Shown here piece after piece: positions 4,992 through 12,746 of a DNA stretch of 16,052 bases (the first letter of the stretch is position 1; every line of letters begins with the position of its first letter). The notes under the pieces were generated by a model. It saw only the letters and a list, made by a program, of their open reading frames with translations. It searched no databases and was not told where the DNA came from. The DNA is from Candidatus Competibacteraceae bacterium (GTDB lineage: Bacteria > Pseudomonadota > Gammaproteobacteria > Competibacterales > Competibacteraceae), in contig JAGRHI010000018.1 of NCBI GenBank assembly GCA_020445045.1, positions 5,606 to 21,657 of the forward strand, in the 5' to 3' direction. A program made the position numbers and the translations under genes.

Positions 4992-7427
4992 ATGAGAGAA
5001 AAACTGGTTTTGGTAGGCAACGGCATGGCCGGGATGCGCACCCTGGAAGAGTTACTCACCATCGCTCCCGATAAATACGAGATTACCGTGTTCGGCGCCG
5101 AGCCCTACGGTAACTACAATCGCATTTTGTTGTCGCCGGTGTTGGCGGGCGAGAAGACCGTGGACCAGATCATGATCAACGATCTGGACTGGTACGCCGA
5201 GCGCGGCATCACGCTGCATGCCGGCAAGGAAGTGGTGACCATCAACCGCGCCCGCCGCCAGGTGATCGCCGCCGACGACACGATGGCGCCCTATGACCGG
5301 CTATTGCTGGCGACCGGCTCTCAACCCTTCATGATTCCGATACCCGGCAATGATCTATCCGGGGTGATCACCTTCCGCGACATTCAGGATGTCCACGCCA
5401 TGCTGGACGCCGCTCGCGCGGGTAAGAAACACGCGGTGGTGATCGGCGGCGGCCTGCTTGGCCTGGAAGCGGCCAACGGCCTGATGAAGCAGGGCATGGA
5501 AGTCACGGTGGTCCATCTGCTCGACGTGCTGATGGAGCGCCAACTCGATATCGAAGCGGCGGCGATGCTGCGCGCCAGCCTGGAAGAGCGCGGTTTGCGG
5601 TTTTTGATGGGCGCGCAGACTGTGGCCATTCTCGGCGAGGAGCGGGTGAAAGGGGTGCGTTTCAAGGATGGGCTGGAAATTGCCGCCGATCTGGTGGTGA
5701 TGGCGGTCGGCATCCGCCCCAATACCGACCTGGCCAAACAGTCCGGTATTCACTGCGAACGCGGTATCGTGGTCAACGACACGATGCAGACCTACGACCC
5801 ACGCGTCTATGCGGTGGGCGAGTGCGTGCAGCATCGCGGCCAGACCTATGGCCTAGTCGCACCATTGTGGGAGCAGGCGCGGGTGTGCGCCAACCACCTC
5901 GCCAGTTATGGGATTAGCCTCTATCGCGGTTCGGTGACCTCGACCAAGCTCAAGGTGACCGGCATCGACCTGTTTTCCGCCGGCAACTTCAGCGGCGGCT
6001 CCGATTGCGATGAAATCGTGCTGCGCGATCAGGCGCGGGGGGTGTACAAGAAACTGGTGATCAAGGATAACCGGGTGCAGGGCGCGGTGATGTACGGCGA
6101 CACCATCGACGGCAATTGGTACTTTCAACTGCTGCGCGAAAATACCGACGTCAGTGGTTTCCGCGATTCCATCCTGTTCGGCCAGGCGCACCTGGGCGAC
6201 GCCGGCCACGGCGGCAACAACGTGCTGGCCATGGCCGACGAGGCGGAAATCTGCGGTTGCAACGGGGTGTGCAAGGGCGCCATCGTCAAGGCGATCACCA
6301 CGCAGAAGCTGTTCACCCTGGAAGAAGTTCGCGCGCACACCAAGGCGTCGGCATCCTGCGGTTCCTGCACCGGGCTGGTGGAGCAGTTGTTGACGGCGAT
6401 GCTCGGCGACTATTCCAAGACCTCCAAGGAAAAACCGCTGTGCCCCTGCACCGAGTACAGCCACGATCATGTGCGCAAAACCATTCGCGAACAGCATCTG
6501 ACCAGCCTGCGGGCAGTGTTCGATTTCCTGGAGTGGAAGACGCCCGATGGCTGTCATTCCTGCCGGCCCGCGCTCAATTTCTATCTGATCGCCACTTGGC
6601 CGGGCGAAGCGCGGGATGACGGGCAATCGCGTTTCATCAACGAACGGGTGCACGCCAATATCCAGAAAGACGGCACCTACTCGGTGGTCCCGCGCATGTG
6701 GGGCGGCTTGACCAACCCCAAGGAACTGCGCGCCATCGCCGACGTCGCCGACAAGTTCCAGATTCCGACGGTCAAGGTGACGGGCGGTCAACGCATCGAC
6801 CTGCTCGGCGTCAAGAAAGAGGATCTGCCGAAAGTCTGGGCCGATCTCAACGCCGCCGGCATGGTCTCCGGCCACGCTTACGGCAAGTCGTTGCGTACCG
6901 TGAAAACCTGCGTCGGTTCCGACTGGTGCCGCTTTGGCACCCAGGACTCGACCGGTCTCGGGGTCAAGCTGGAAAAGATGACCTGGGGTTCGTGGACGCC
7001 GCACAAGTTCAAGATGGCGGTGTCCGGCTGTCCACGCAACTGCGCCGAGGCGACCATCAAGGATTTCGGGGTGGTGTGCGTCGATTCCGGTTACGAACTG
7101 CACGTCGGTGGCAATGGCGGCATCAAGTTGCGCGGCACCGAACTGTTGTGCAAGGTCGCCACCGAGGAAGAAGCGATGGAGTACGCTGGCGCCTTCATGC
7201 AGCTTTACCGCGAGGAAGGGCGCTACTTGGAACGCACCGCGCCGTGGCTGGAGCGGGTGGGGTTGGCTTACGTCAAGCAGCATCTCGTCGAGGATGGCGA
7301 GGGCCGCAAGGCGTTGCACCAGCGGTTTCTGGACTCGCAACAATACGCGCAAGTCGATCCCTGGGCGGAACGCGCCAGCGGTCGGGTGGACGCGCACGAA
7401 TTCCAGCCCTTGCGGCAGGTCGGTTAA
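4992..7427 (+). CDS. nirB: NirB, assimilatory NADH-dependent nitrite reductase, large subunit
   Basis: Reduces nitrite to ammonium by six electrons from NADH in the cytoplasm, with NirD. The 811 residues are normal for the family. Order of domains: a pyridine-nucleotide oxidoreductase part with FAD (GNGMAG, 9-14) and NADH (GGGLLG, 152-157) motifs; two BFD-like [2Fe-2S] regions with cysteines at 421/423/456/459 and 484/486/521/524; a ferredoxin-like half-domain around 562-622; and the sirohaem/[4Fe-4S] site C-x5-C (640, 646) and C-x3-C (680, 684). An in-frame TTG at 4953 would add 13 residues, but ATG 4992 has an AAGGCGAG site about 10 bases upstream and gives the usual N-terminus MREKLVLVGNGMAG. 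It is the first gene of a three-gene operon behind a sigma-54 promoter. Confidence 0.97.
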   Translation: MREKLVLVGNGMAGMRTLEELLTIAPDKYEITVFGAEPYGNYNRILLSPVLAGEKTVDQIMINDLDWYAERGITLHAGKEVVTINRARRQVIAADDTMAPYDRLLLATGSQPFMIPIPGNDLSGVITFRDIQDVHAMLDAARAGKKHAVVIGGGLLGLEAANGLMKQGMEVTVVHLLDVLMERQLDIEAAAMLRASLEERGLRFLMGAQTVAILGEERVKGVRFKDGLEIAADLVVMAVGIRPNTDLAKQSGIHCERGIVVNDTMQTYDPRVYAVGECVQHRGQTYGLVAPLWEQARVCANHLASYGISLYRGSVTSTKLKVTGIDLFSAGNFSGGSDCDEIVLRDQARGVYKKLVIKDNRVQGAVMYGDTIDGNWYFQLLRENTDVSGFRDSILFGQAHLGDAGHGGNNVLAMADEAEICGCNGVCKGAIVKAITTQKLFTLEEVRAHTKASASCGSCTGLVEQLLTAMLGDYSKTSKEKPLCPCTEYSHDHVRKTIREQHLTSLRAVFDFLEWKTPDGCHSCRPALNFYLIATWPGEARDDGQSRFINERVHANIQKDGTYSVVPRMWGGLTNPKELRAIADVADKFQIPTVKVTGGQRIDLLGVKKEDLPKVWADLNAAGMVSGHAYGKSLRTVKTCVGSDWCRFGTQDSTGLGVKLEKMTWGSWTPHKFKMAVSGCPRNCAEATIKDFGVVCVDSGYELHVGGNGGIKLRGTELLCKVATEEEAMEYAGAFMQLYREEGRYLERTAPWLERVGLAYVKQHLVEDGEGRKALHQRFLDSQQYAQVDPWAERASGRVDAHEFQPLRQVG

Positions 7428-7435
7428 GACAGACT

Positions 7436-7468
7436 TCCTTCTCCCAGAGAGGGAGTGAGGGTGAGGGC
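7436..7468. repeat. CT-rich intergenic repeat remnant between nirB and nirD
   Basis: The 96-base gap between nirB and nirD contains CTCCC (7441-7445) and GGGAG (7451-7455) as a small stem, followed by tandem GAGGGTGAGGGC-like purine-rich sequence. This wording closely resembles short intergenic repeats that are widespread in gammaproteobacterial genomes. One copy alone cannot prove it is a repeat family. There is no T-run, so it should not terminate the operon. An in-frame GTG at 7455 inside it would extend nirD by 23 residues and is not preferred. Confidence 0.35.
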
Positions 7469-7523
7469 ATCCCGCAAGTCCCTAACTTTCCCTCCGGGAA
7501 CGGACACTTCAGGAAAGATCATC

Positions 7524-7874
7524 ATGCATGATTGGCACGAAATCGGCGCGTTGGACGAGATTCCCCGCCTGGGTTCGCGGGTGGTGCAAACCCCGCATGG
7601 CGATGTCGCGGTCTTCCGCGCCGCCGACGATCAGGTGTTCGCGCTGCGGGATCGTTGTCCCCACAGAGGCGGACCGTTGTCGCAAGGCATCGTCCACGGC
7701 CATCGGGTGACCTGTCCGCTGCACAATTGGGTGCTGGAATTGGCGAATGGCGAGGCGGTGGCCCCGGACGAGGGCTGTGCCACCCATTACCCGGTGCGGC
7801 AGGAAAACGGGCGGATCTGGCTGGGGTTGAACAACGTGGTCAGTTTGGCGACCGCTGCCCGCGAAACGGCTTGA
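7524..7874 (+). CDS. nirD: NirD, nitrite reductase small subunit (Rieske-type [2Fe-2S] protein)
   Basis: A 116-residue soluble partner of NirB. The Rieske cluster ligands are complete: C-x-H in DRCPHRGG (residues 42-49) and C-x2-H in CPLHNW (63-68), each in its normal setting. Enterobacterial NirD lacks the cluster ligands, whereas Paracoccus NasG and related proteins keep them, so this copy should carry a cluster and transfer electrons. The ATG at 7524 has AGGAAAG at 7511-7517, six bases upstream, and gives the standard N-terminus MHDWHEIG. It is followed 15 bases later by the nitrate reductase gene. In Paracoccus the equivalent protein passes electrons to both nitrite and nitrate reductase. 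Confidence 0.94.
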   Translation: MHDWHEIGALDEIPRLGSRVVQTPHGDVAVFRAADDQVFALRDRCPHRGGPLSQGIVHGHRVTCPLHNWVLELANGEAVAPDEGCATHYPVRQENGRIWLGLNNVVSLATAARETA

Positions 7875-7889
7875 AGAGGGAGGCGGGCG

Positions 7890-10562
7890 ATGAGCGAAGG
7901 AGGCGGAATCGATGAGGCGGTCCGCACGACCTGCCCTTATTGTGGGGTCGGTTGCGGTGTCAAGGTCACGGTCAATTCCGATGCCAGCGCCCGAGTGGAA
8001 GGGGACGAGCAACATCCCGCGAATTATGGGCGGCTGTGCTCCAAAGGCGCGGCGCTGGGCGAAACGCTGAGTCTCGGCGACCGCCTGTTGTATCCGGAAA
8101 TCGCCGGGCGGCGGGTGTCGTGGGACGAGGCGATCACCACGGTGGCCGATGGCTTTTGCCGGGCACTGCTGAAACATGGTCCCGACGCGGTGGCGTTTTA
8201 CGTCTCCGGGCAACTGCTGACCGAGGATTACTATGTCGCCAACAAGCTGATGAAGGGCTGCCTCGGCGGCGCCAACATCGACACCAACTCGCGGCTGTGC
8301 ATGTCGTCCTCGGTGGCTGGCCATAAGCGGGCATTCGGTTCGGACACCGTGCCCGGTTGTTACGAGGATCTGGAAGAGGCCGATGTGGTGGTGTTGGTCG
8401 GTTCCAATCTGGCTTGGTGTCATCCGGTGCTGTATCAGCGCATCCTCGCCGCGCGCGAGCGCCGCGGAGGCAAGCCATCGCTGGTGGTGATCGATCCGCG
8501 CCGCACTACCACCTGTGATGTCGCCGAGATGCATCTACCGCTCAAACCCGGTTCCGACACCGCCTTGTTCAACGGTTTGCTGGTGCATCTCTATCAGCAA
8601 AACCGGCTGGACCCCGAGTTCTTGGAGGAGCATGTCGCGGGTTTCTGGCCGGCCTATCGCACGGCCAAGGAAGTCGCGCCTAATGTACCCACCGTCGCGG
8701 TGCGCACCGGGCTATCCGAAAACGCCATTGCCGAGTTCCATGGACTGTGGGGCCGTACCCGTAAGGTGGTGACGGTGTATTCGCAGGGGGTCAACCAATC
8801 CGCTCACGGGAGCGACAAGGTCAACGCCATCATCAACTGTCATCTGGCGACCGGGCGTATCGGCCAGCCGGGCATGGGACCGTTTTCGGTCACCGGCCAG
8901 CCCAATGCGATGGGTGGGCGTGAGGTGGGCGGTTTGGCCAACCAACTGGCGGCGCACATGGATTTCGCGCCGGAGGACGTCGAGCGGGTCCAGCGATTCT
9001 GGCAAGCCCCTGCCATCGCGAGTCATCCGGGATTGAAAGCGGTCGATCTGTTTAAAGCGGTCGCTGACGGGAAGATCAAAGCCTTATGGATCATGGGCAC
9101 CAATCCGGTGGTCAGCCTGCCCGACGCCGACGCGGTGCGGGACGCCCTGCGGCGCTGCCCGTTGGTGGTGGTGTCCGACGCCGTGGCCGATACCGACACC
9201 GTGCGTTTGGCGCATGTCAAGCTGCCGGCGCTGACCTGGGGCGAAAAAGACGGCACGGTGACCAACTCCGAGCGGCGGATTTCCCGCCAGCGGATCTTCT
9301 TGCCGCCACCCGGCGAAGCGAAACCCGATTGGTGGGCCGTGACTCAAGTGGCTCGACGCTTGGGATTCGAGGCATGGTTTCCCTTCGAGTCGACCGCGGC
9401 CATTTTCCGCGAACATGCGGCTTTATCCGGGTTCGAGAACCAGAACGCTCGCCGCGACTTCGATATTTCCGCGCTCGCCGACCTCTCGGATACCGATTAC
9501 GATGCCTTGCAACCCGTGCAATGGCCCTTGCCACGTGGGGTTGCGGTAGGTACGGCGCGGTTGTTTGGCGCGGGTGGATTCTTCACCCCCGATGGCAAGG
9601 CTCGCTGCGTCGCCATCGGCGAGCGGACTCCCGCTCATGCGGTCGATGACAGTTTTCCGCTGGTGCTCAACAGCGGGCGGATTCGCGATCAATGGCACAC
9701 CATGACCCGCACCGGCAAGACCGCGCGGCTGACCGGCCATATTCCCGAACCCTATGTCGAGATTCATCCAGTGGACGCGCTGGCCTGCGGCGTCAGCGAA
9801 AATGGGCTGGCGCGAGTGCATAGCCGCTGGGGTGAAATGATCGTTCGGGTGCGCACCAACCCAGGGCAGCAACCGGGCAGCGTGTTCGTGCCGATGCACT
9901 GGGGTTCACCGCTGGCGCCGCGCGGGCGGGTCAACGCGGCGGTCAATCCGGCGGTCGATTCGCTGTCCGGTCAGCCGGAATCCAAGCATACCCCGGTGCG
10001 GGTTCAAGCCTATCGTCCCCACTGGCATGGATTCCTGCTGTCGCGTGACGCCATCGAACCACCGGCGGTCGAATATCGGGTCAGCGTGCGCGACCGGGAG
10101 TGCTGGCGTTACGAGTTGGCGGGGGAAGAACCGATCGAGGATTGGCCGAGCTGGGCGCGCGGTTTGCTCGGCGATGAGCCGGCCTGGGAATGGCTGGAGT
10201 TCGCCGATCTTGGCACCGGTCGCTACCGGGGGGCGGTGCTGGTGGACGGACGGCTGCATGCTTGTCTGTTTGTCGCGCCTGGCCCCGAACTGCCGCTGCG
10301 TGGCTGGCTGGCGGGATTATTCGCCGCGCGGGAGTTGGATCTCGCCGAGCGCGCCAGTCTGCTGGCCGGGCGGCCAGGGCAGGGGCAGCGCGATAGTGGT
10401 CGCATCGTCTGCGCTTGTTTCGGCGTCGGCCTGAATACCCTGACCGCCGCTATCCGCGACCAGCGTTTGATGACGCCCGAAGCCATCGGCGCGGCGCTGC
10501 AAGCGGGCACCAACTGCGGTTCTTGCGTGCCGGAGCTACGACAACTGATCGCGCAGGGCTAG
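7890..10562 (+). CDS. nasC: Assimilatory nitrate reductase catalytic subunit (Mo-bis-MGD, [4Fe-4S], C-terminal BFD-like [2Fe-2S])
   Basis: Reduces nitrate to nitrite in the cytoplasm. The 890-residue protein begins with the [4Fe-4S] motif C-x2-C-x3-C-x27-C (15, 18, 22, 50). The molybdopterin domains follow; cysteine 137 in SRLCMSSSVAG is the likely molybdenum ligand. The molydopterin-dinucleotide-binding domain runs from about 588 to 705 (LNSGRIRDQWHTMTRTGKTA). After a linker (706-835) a BFD-like domain closes the protein with cysteines 841, 843, 876 and 879, the arrangement of bacterial NasA/NasC enzymes. There is no Tat signal, in keeping with an assimilatory role. A strong GAGGGAGG site precedes the ATG. 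Names differ by species: nasC in Bacillus and Paracoccus, nasA in Klebsiella. Confidence 0.95.
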   Translation: MSEGGGIDEAVRTTCPYCGVGCGVKVTVNSDASARVEGDEQHPANYGRLCSKGAALGETLSLGDRLLYPEIAGRRVSWDEAITTVADGFCRALLKHGPDAVAFYVSGQLLTEDYYVANKLMKGCLGGANIDTNSRLCMSSSVAGHKRAFGSDTVPGCYEDLEEADVVVLVGSNLAWCHPVLYQRILAARERRGGKPSLVVIDPRRTTTCDVAEMHLPLKPGSDTALFNGLLVHLYQQNRLDPEFLEEHVAGFWPAYRTAKEVAPNVPTVAVRTGLSENAIAEFHGLWGRTRKVVTVYSQGVNQSAHGSDKVNAIINCHLATGRIGQPGMGPFSVTGQPNAMGGREVGGLANQLAAHMDFAPEDVERVQRFWQAPAIASHPGLKAVDLFKAVADGKIKALWIMGTNPVVSLPDADAVRDALRRCPLVVVSDAVADTDTVRLAHVKLPALTWGEKDGTVTNSERRISRQRIFLPPPGEAKPDWWAVTQVARRLGFEAWFPFESTAAIFREHAALSGFENQNARRDFDISALADLSDTDYDALQPVQWPLPRGVAVGTARLFGAGGFFTPDGKARCVAIGERTPAHAVDDSFPLVLNSGRIRDQWHTMTRTGKTARLTGHIPEPYVEIHPVDALACGVSENGLARVHSRWGEMIVRVRTNPGQQPGSVFVPMHWGSPLAPRGRVNAAVNPAVDSLSGQPESKHTPVRVQAYRPHWHGFLLSRDAIEPPAVEYRVSVRDRECWRYELAGEEPIEDWPSWARGLLGDEPAWEWLEFADLGTGRYRGAVLVDGRLHACLFVAPGPELPLRGWLAGLFAARELDLAERASLLAGRPGQGQRDSGRIVCACFGVGLNTLTAAIRDQRLMTPEAIGAALQAGTNCGSCVPELRQLIAQG

Positions 10563-10568
10563 AATCGA

Positions 10569-10592
10569 CGCTCCCGAAACCGCCGAGGAGCG
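10569..10592 (+). promoter_or_regulatory. Hairpin covering the namZ ribosome binding site
   Basis: CGCTCC (10569-10574) pairs with GGAGCG (10587-10592), and the right arm contains most of the GAGGAG ribosome site (10585-10590) of the next gene. The stem has six pairs and a 12-base loop. It could lower translation of that gene or weakly separate it from the nitrate operon. No T-run follows. Confidence 0.35.
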
Positions 10593-10601
10593 ATCGCCCC
10601 G

Positions 10602-11780
10602 ATGTCCCGCGTCCAGACTGGCCTGGAAGTACTGATCAGCGACTGTCCCGAAAAAATTCGTGGTGCCCGGATCGGGGTGGTGTGCCATCCCGCCAGTGTC
10701 GATGCCGAATTGCGGCATGCGCTGGACCTGTTGCGGGCGGCCGGTGCCCGGATCGCCGCCATCTTCGGCCCGGAGCACGGCGCCCGAGGCGAGGTGCAGG
10801 ATATGGAGGATGTCGAGGATATTTCCCTCGATCCCCGGCTTGGGGTTCCGGTCCATAGTCTGTACGGCGCGACTTTCGACAGTCTGACGCCCCGTCCCGA
10901 ACAGCTTGCTGGACTCGATGCCCTAGTCATCGACTTGCAGGACGTGGGCGCGCGCTATTACACCTTCGTGTGGACCATGGCCTTGTGTATGGAAGCGGCC
11001 GGCAAGGTGGGGGTGCGGGTGCTGGTGTGCGATCGTCCCAATCCGCTCGACGGTTTGACCACCGAGGGGAATCTGATCAAGCCAGGCTTCGAGTCCTTCG
11101 TCGGCCTGCATCCCGTCCCCAACCGCCACGGGTTGACGCCCGGTGAGGTCGCCCGCTTTGTCCAGCGCCAGCGCGGTGTCGAATGCGAGTTGGACATCGT
11201 GCCCCTGCGCGGTTGGCGGCGCGAGATGGTCTTTGAGGACACCGGTTTGCCCTGGGTCTATCCCTCGCCCAATATGCCCACGGTCAATACCGCGCTGGTC
11301 TATCCCGGCATGTGCCTGGTGGAAGCCACCGAACTGTCGGAAGGGCGGGGGACGTGCCGACCGTTCGAAGTGGCCGGCGCGCCGGGCATCGATCCCGAGG
11401 CGCTCGCCGCCGAGCTGTCCCGCCGAAATCTCCCCGGTTGCCGGTTTCGTCCGCTTTATTTCCGGCCCAAGTTTCAGAAGCACGCCGGAGGCACCTGCGG
11501 AGGGGTGCAAATCCATGTCACCAATCGCCGACTTTTCGATTCCTATGCCACTGGAGCCGCCTTCCTGCAAAGCGTGAAACAGGTTGCCCCGGATGTTTTC
11601 GCCTGGCGGGCGAAACCCTATGAGTTCGTGGCCGATATTCCCGCCATCGATCTGCTGGCGGGGGATGAGCGGCTACGGTTGGCGCTGGATGCCGGGACCG
11701 ATTTGGTCGACTTGATCGCCGATTGGGCGCGGGAGCGGGCGGCGTTCGAGGCGGCACGGCGGGAGGTGCTACTTTATTGA
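10602..11780 (+). CDS. namZ: DUF1343 / NamZ-type exo-beta-N-acetylmuramidase family protein
   Basis: The 392 residues match the DUF1343 family, whose characterised members (NamZ) remove terminal N-acetylmuramic acid from peptidoglycan fragments. Family landmarks are GARIGVVCHPASVD (21-34), IFGPEHGARGE (54-64), VHSLYG (84-89), DLQDVGARYYTF (111-122), CDRPNPLDG (143-151), RHGLTPGE (175-182), TGLPWVYPSPNMPT (214-227) and ELSEGRGTCRPFE (244-256). No signal peptide or lipobox is seen, so unlike the secreted Bacillus and Bacteroides enzymes it should be cytoplasmic and, if active, act on imported or recycled fragments. The start at 10602 has GAGGAG about 11 bases upstream. It begins 39 bases after nasC and may be read through from it, but its job is unrelated. 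Muramidase activity is taken from the family, not shown here. Confidence 0.88.
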   Translation: MSRVQTGLEVLISDCPEKIRGARIGVVCHPASVDAELRHALDLLRAAGARIAAIFGPEHGARGEVQDMEDVEDISLDPRLGVPVHSLYGATFDSLTPRPEQLAGLDALVIDLQDVGARYYTFVWTMALCMEAAGKVGVRVLVCDRPNPLDGLTTEGNLIKPGFESFVGLHPVPNRHGLTPGEVARFVQRQRGVECELDIVPLRGWRREMVFEDTGLPWVYPSPNMPTVNTALVYPGMCLVEATELSEGRGTCRPFEVAGAPGIDPEALAAELSRRNLPGCRFRPLYFRPKFQKHAGGTCGGVQIHVTNRRLFDSYATGAAFLQSVKQVAPDVFAWRAKPYEFVADIPAIDLLAGDERLRLALDAGTDLVDLIADWARERAAFEAARREVLLY

Positions 11781-11863
11781 GTGAGGACACTCTCTATCCA
11801 CCGCCGACCATCTCCGCCAAGGGGTCGGATGCCGCCATCTACCCAAGTTCGACGAAGCAGATT

Positions 11864-12700
11864 ATGCCCACTCTAGCGCTGTCCGATGGAACCGGCGTCA
11901 TCGATCGCCATGCCGATTTTCCATCCCGCCATGTCGCGTCCCGGCATGTCGATGTCTGGTGTCCGCCGGAGAATGGAGCGGGTTCGGCCACCCGCTACCC
12001 CGTCATCTACATGCACGATGGGCAGAATCTGTTCGATCCGGCCCTGTCCTTCATCGGCGTCGATTGGGGCATGGACGAGGCGATGATGCGCTTGATCCGG
12101 GAGCAATACTGTCCTGGCGCCATCATCGTGGGGATCTGGAACAGTCCGTTGCGGTTACGGGAATACATGCCGCAAAAGCCGCTGCGCGCATCCGGAGGGC
12201 AGCGTATCCTGAGCCGGTTCATCGAGCAGACCGGGGGAGCGCCGCTGTCGGACGGGTATCTGCAATTTCTGGTCGAGGAACTCAAGCCGTTCGTCGACGC
12301 CCGCTATCCGACTTTGCCGGACCCCGCGCATACCCTGGTGATGGGATCCAGCATGGGCGGGCTGATTTCCCTGTATGCGCTGATCGAGTATCCCGACGTG
12401 TTCGGCGGCGCGGGTTGTCTGTCCACGCACTGGCCGATTGGGGAAGAGGTGCTGGTGGATGCGCTGGGCGCGGCTTTACCGTTGGCGGGTCGGCATCGCT
12501 TGTATTTCGATTACGGCACCGAAACCTTGGATGCGGACTACGAACCGTGGCAGCGGCGCATGGACGAGTGGCCGCGAACGGCCGGTTACCGGGAAGGCTG
12601 GGATTGGTTGACCCGCAAGTTTGTCGGGGCCGAACATTCGGAGCGGGCCTGGCGGGAGCGGGTCCATATTCCCCTGAAATTTTTTTGCTTCGGCGAATGA
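11864..12700 (+). CDS. Alpha/beta-hydrolase esterase (esterase D / Fes-like family)
   Basis: A 278-residue putative serine hydrolase of the enterochelin-esterase/esterase D type. VIYMHDGQNLFD (47-58) is the usual family opening, GSSMGG holds the nucleophile serine 163, and the likely acid and base are Asp223 (GTETLD) and His258 (GAEHSERAW). No signal peptide is evident, so it is probably cytoplasmic. The substrate is unknown. The start is uncertain: ATG 11864 gives a normal N-terminus (MPTLALSDG) but has a poor ribosome site. A TTG at 11777, overlapping the namZ stop by 4 bases and preceded by GGGAGGTG 8 bases upstream, would add 29 residues without family character and would couple it to namZ. 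The T-run near 12690 lies inside the coding end and is not taken as a terminator. Confidence 0.78.
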   Translation: MPTLALSDGTGVIDRHADFPSRHVASRHVDVWCPPENGAGSATRYPVIYMHDGQNLFDPALSFIGVDWGMDEAMMRLIREQYCPGAIIVGIWNSPLRLREYMPQKPLRASGGQRILSRFIEQTGGAPLSDGYLQFLVEELKPFVDARYPTLPDPAHTLVMGSSMGGLISLYALIEYPDVFGGAGCLSTHWPIGEEVLVDALGAALPLAGRHRLYFDYGTETLDADYEPWQRRMDEWPRTAGYREGWDWLTRKFVGAEHSERAWRERVHIPLKFFCFGE

Positions 12701-12710
12701 GTCAAGACAG

Positions 12711-12738
12711 CATGGGGGCGGGTGTCACTGCTCCCATG
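12711..12738. terminator. Hairpin between convergent genes (possible two-way terminator)
   Basis: CATGGGGGC (12711-12719) pairs with GCTCCCATG (12730-12738) with one G-T pair and a 10-base loop. It sits exactly in the 46-base gap between the esterase and the convergent repeat-protein gene. T-runs are missing on both sides, so efficiency as an intrinsic terminator is doubtful. Confidence 0.4.
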
Positions 12739-12746
12739 GAAGTCAG

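Noticed and set aside
4749..5062. Small minus-strand frames (60 and 80 residues) in the divergent promoter region
   Set aside because: They overlap both the promoter elements and the nirB start, and show no ribosome site or domain.
5853..7397. 514-residue open frame on the minus strand opposite nirB
   Set aside because: It is the antisense shadow of a certain gene in GC-rich sequence; no family motifs, low-complexity composition, no ribosome site.
7509..8534. 341-residue minus-strand frame across nirD and the start of nasC
   Set aside because: It runs against two certain genes and has no recognisable features.
12684..12692. T-run near the end of the esterase as an intrinsic terminator
   Set aside because: It lies within coding sequence and has no strong hairpin directly before it.
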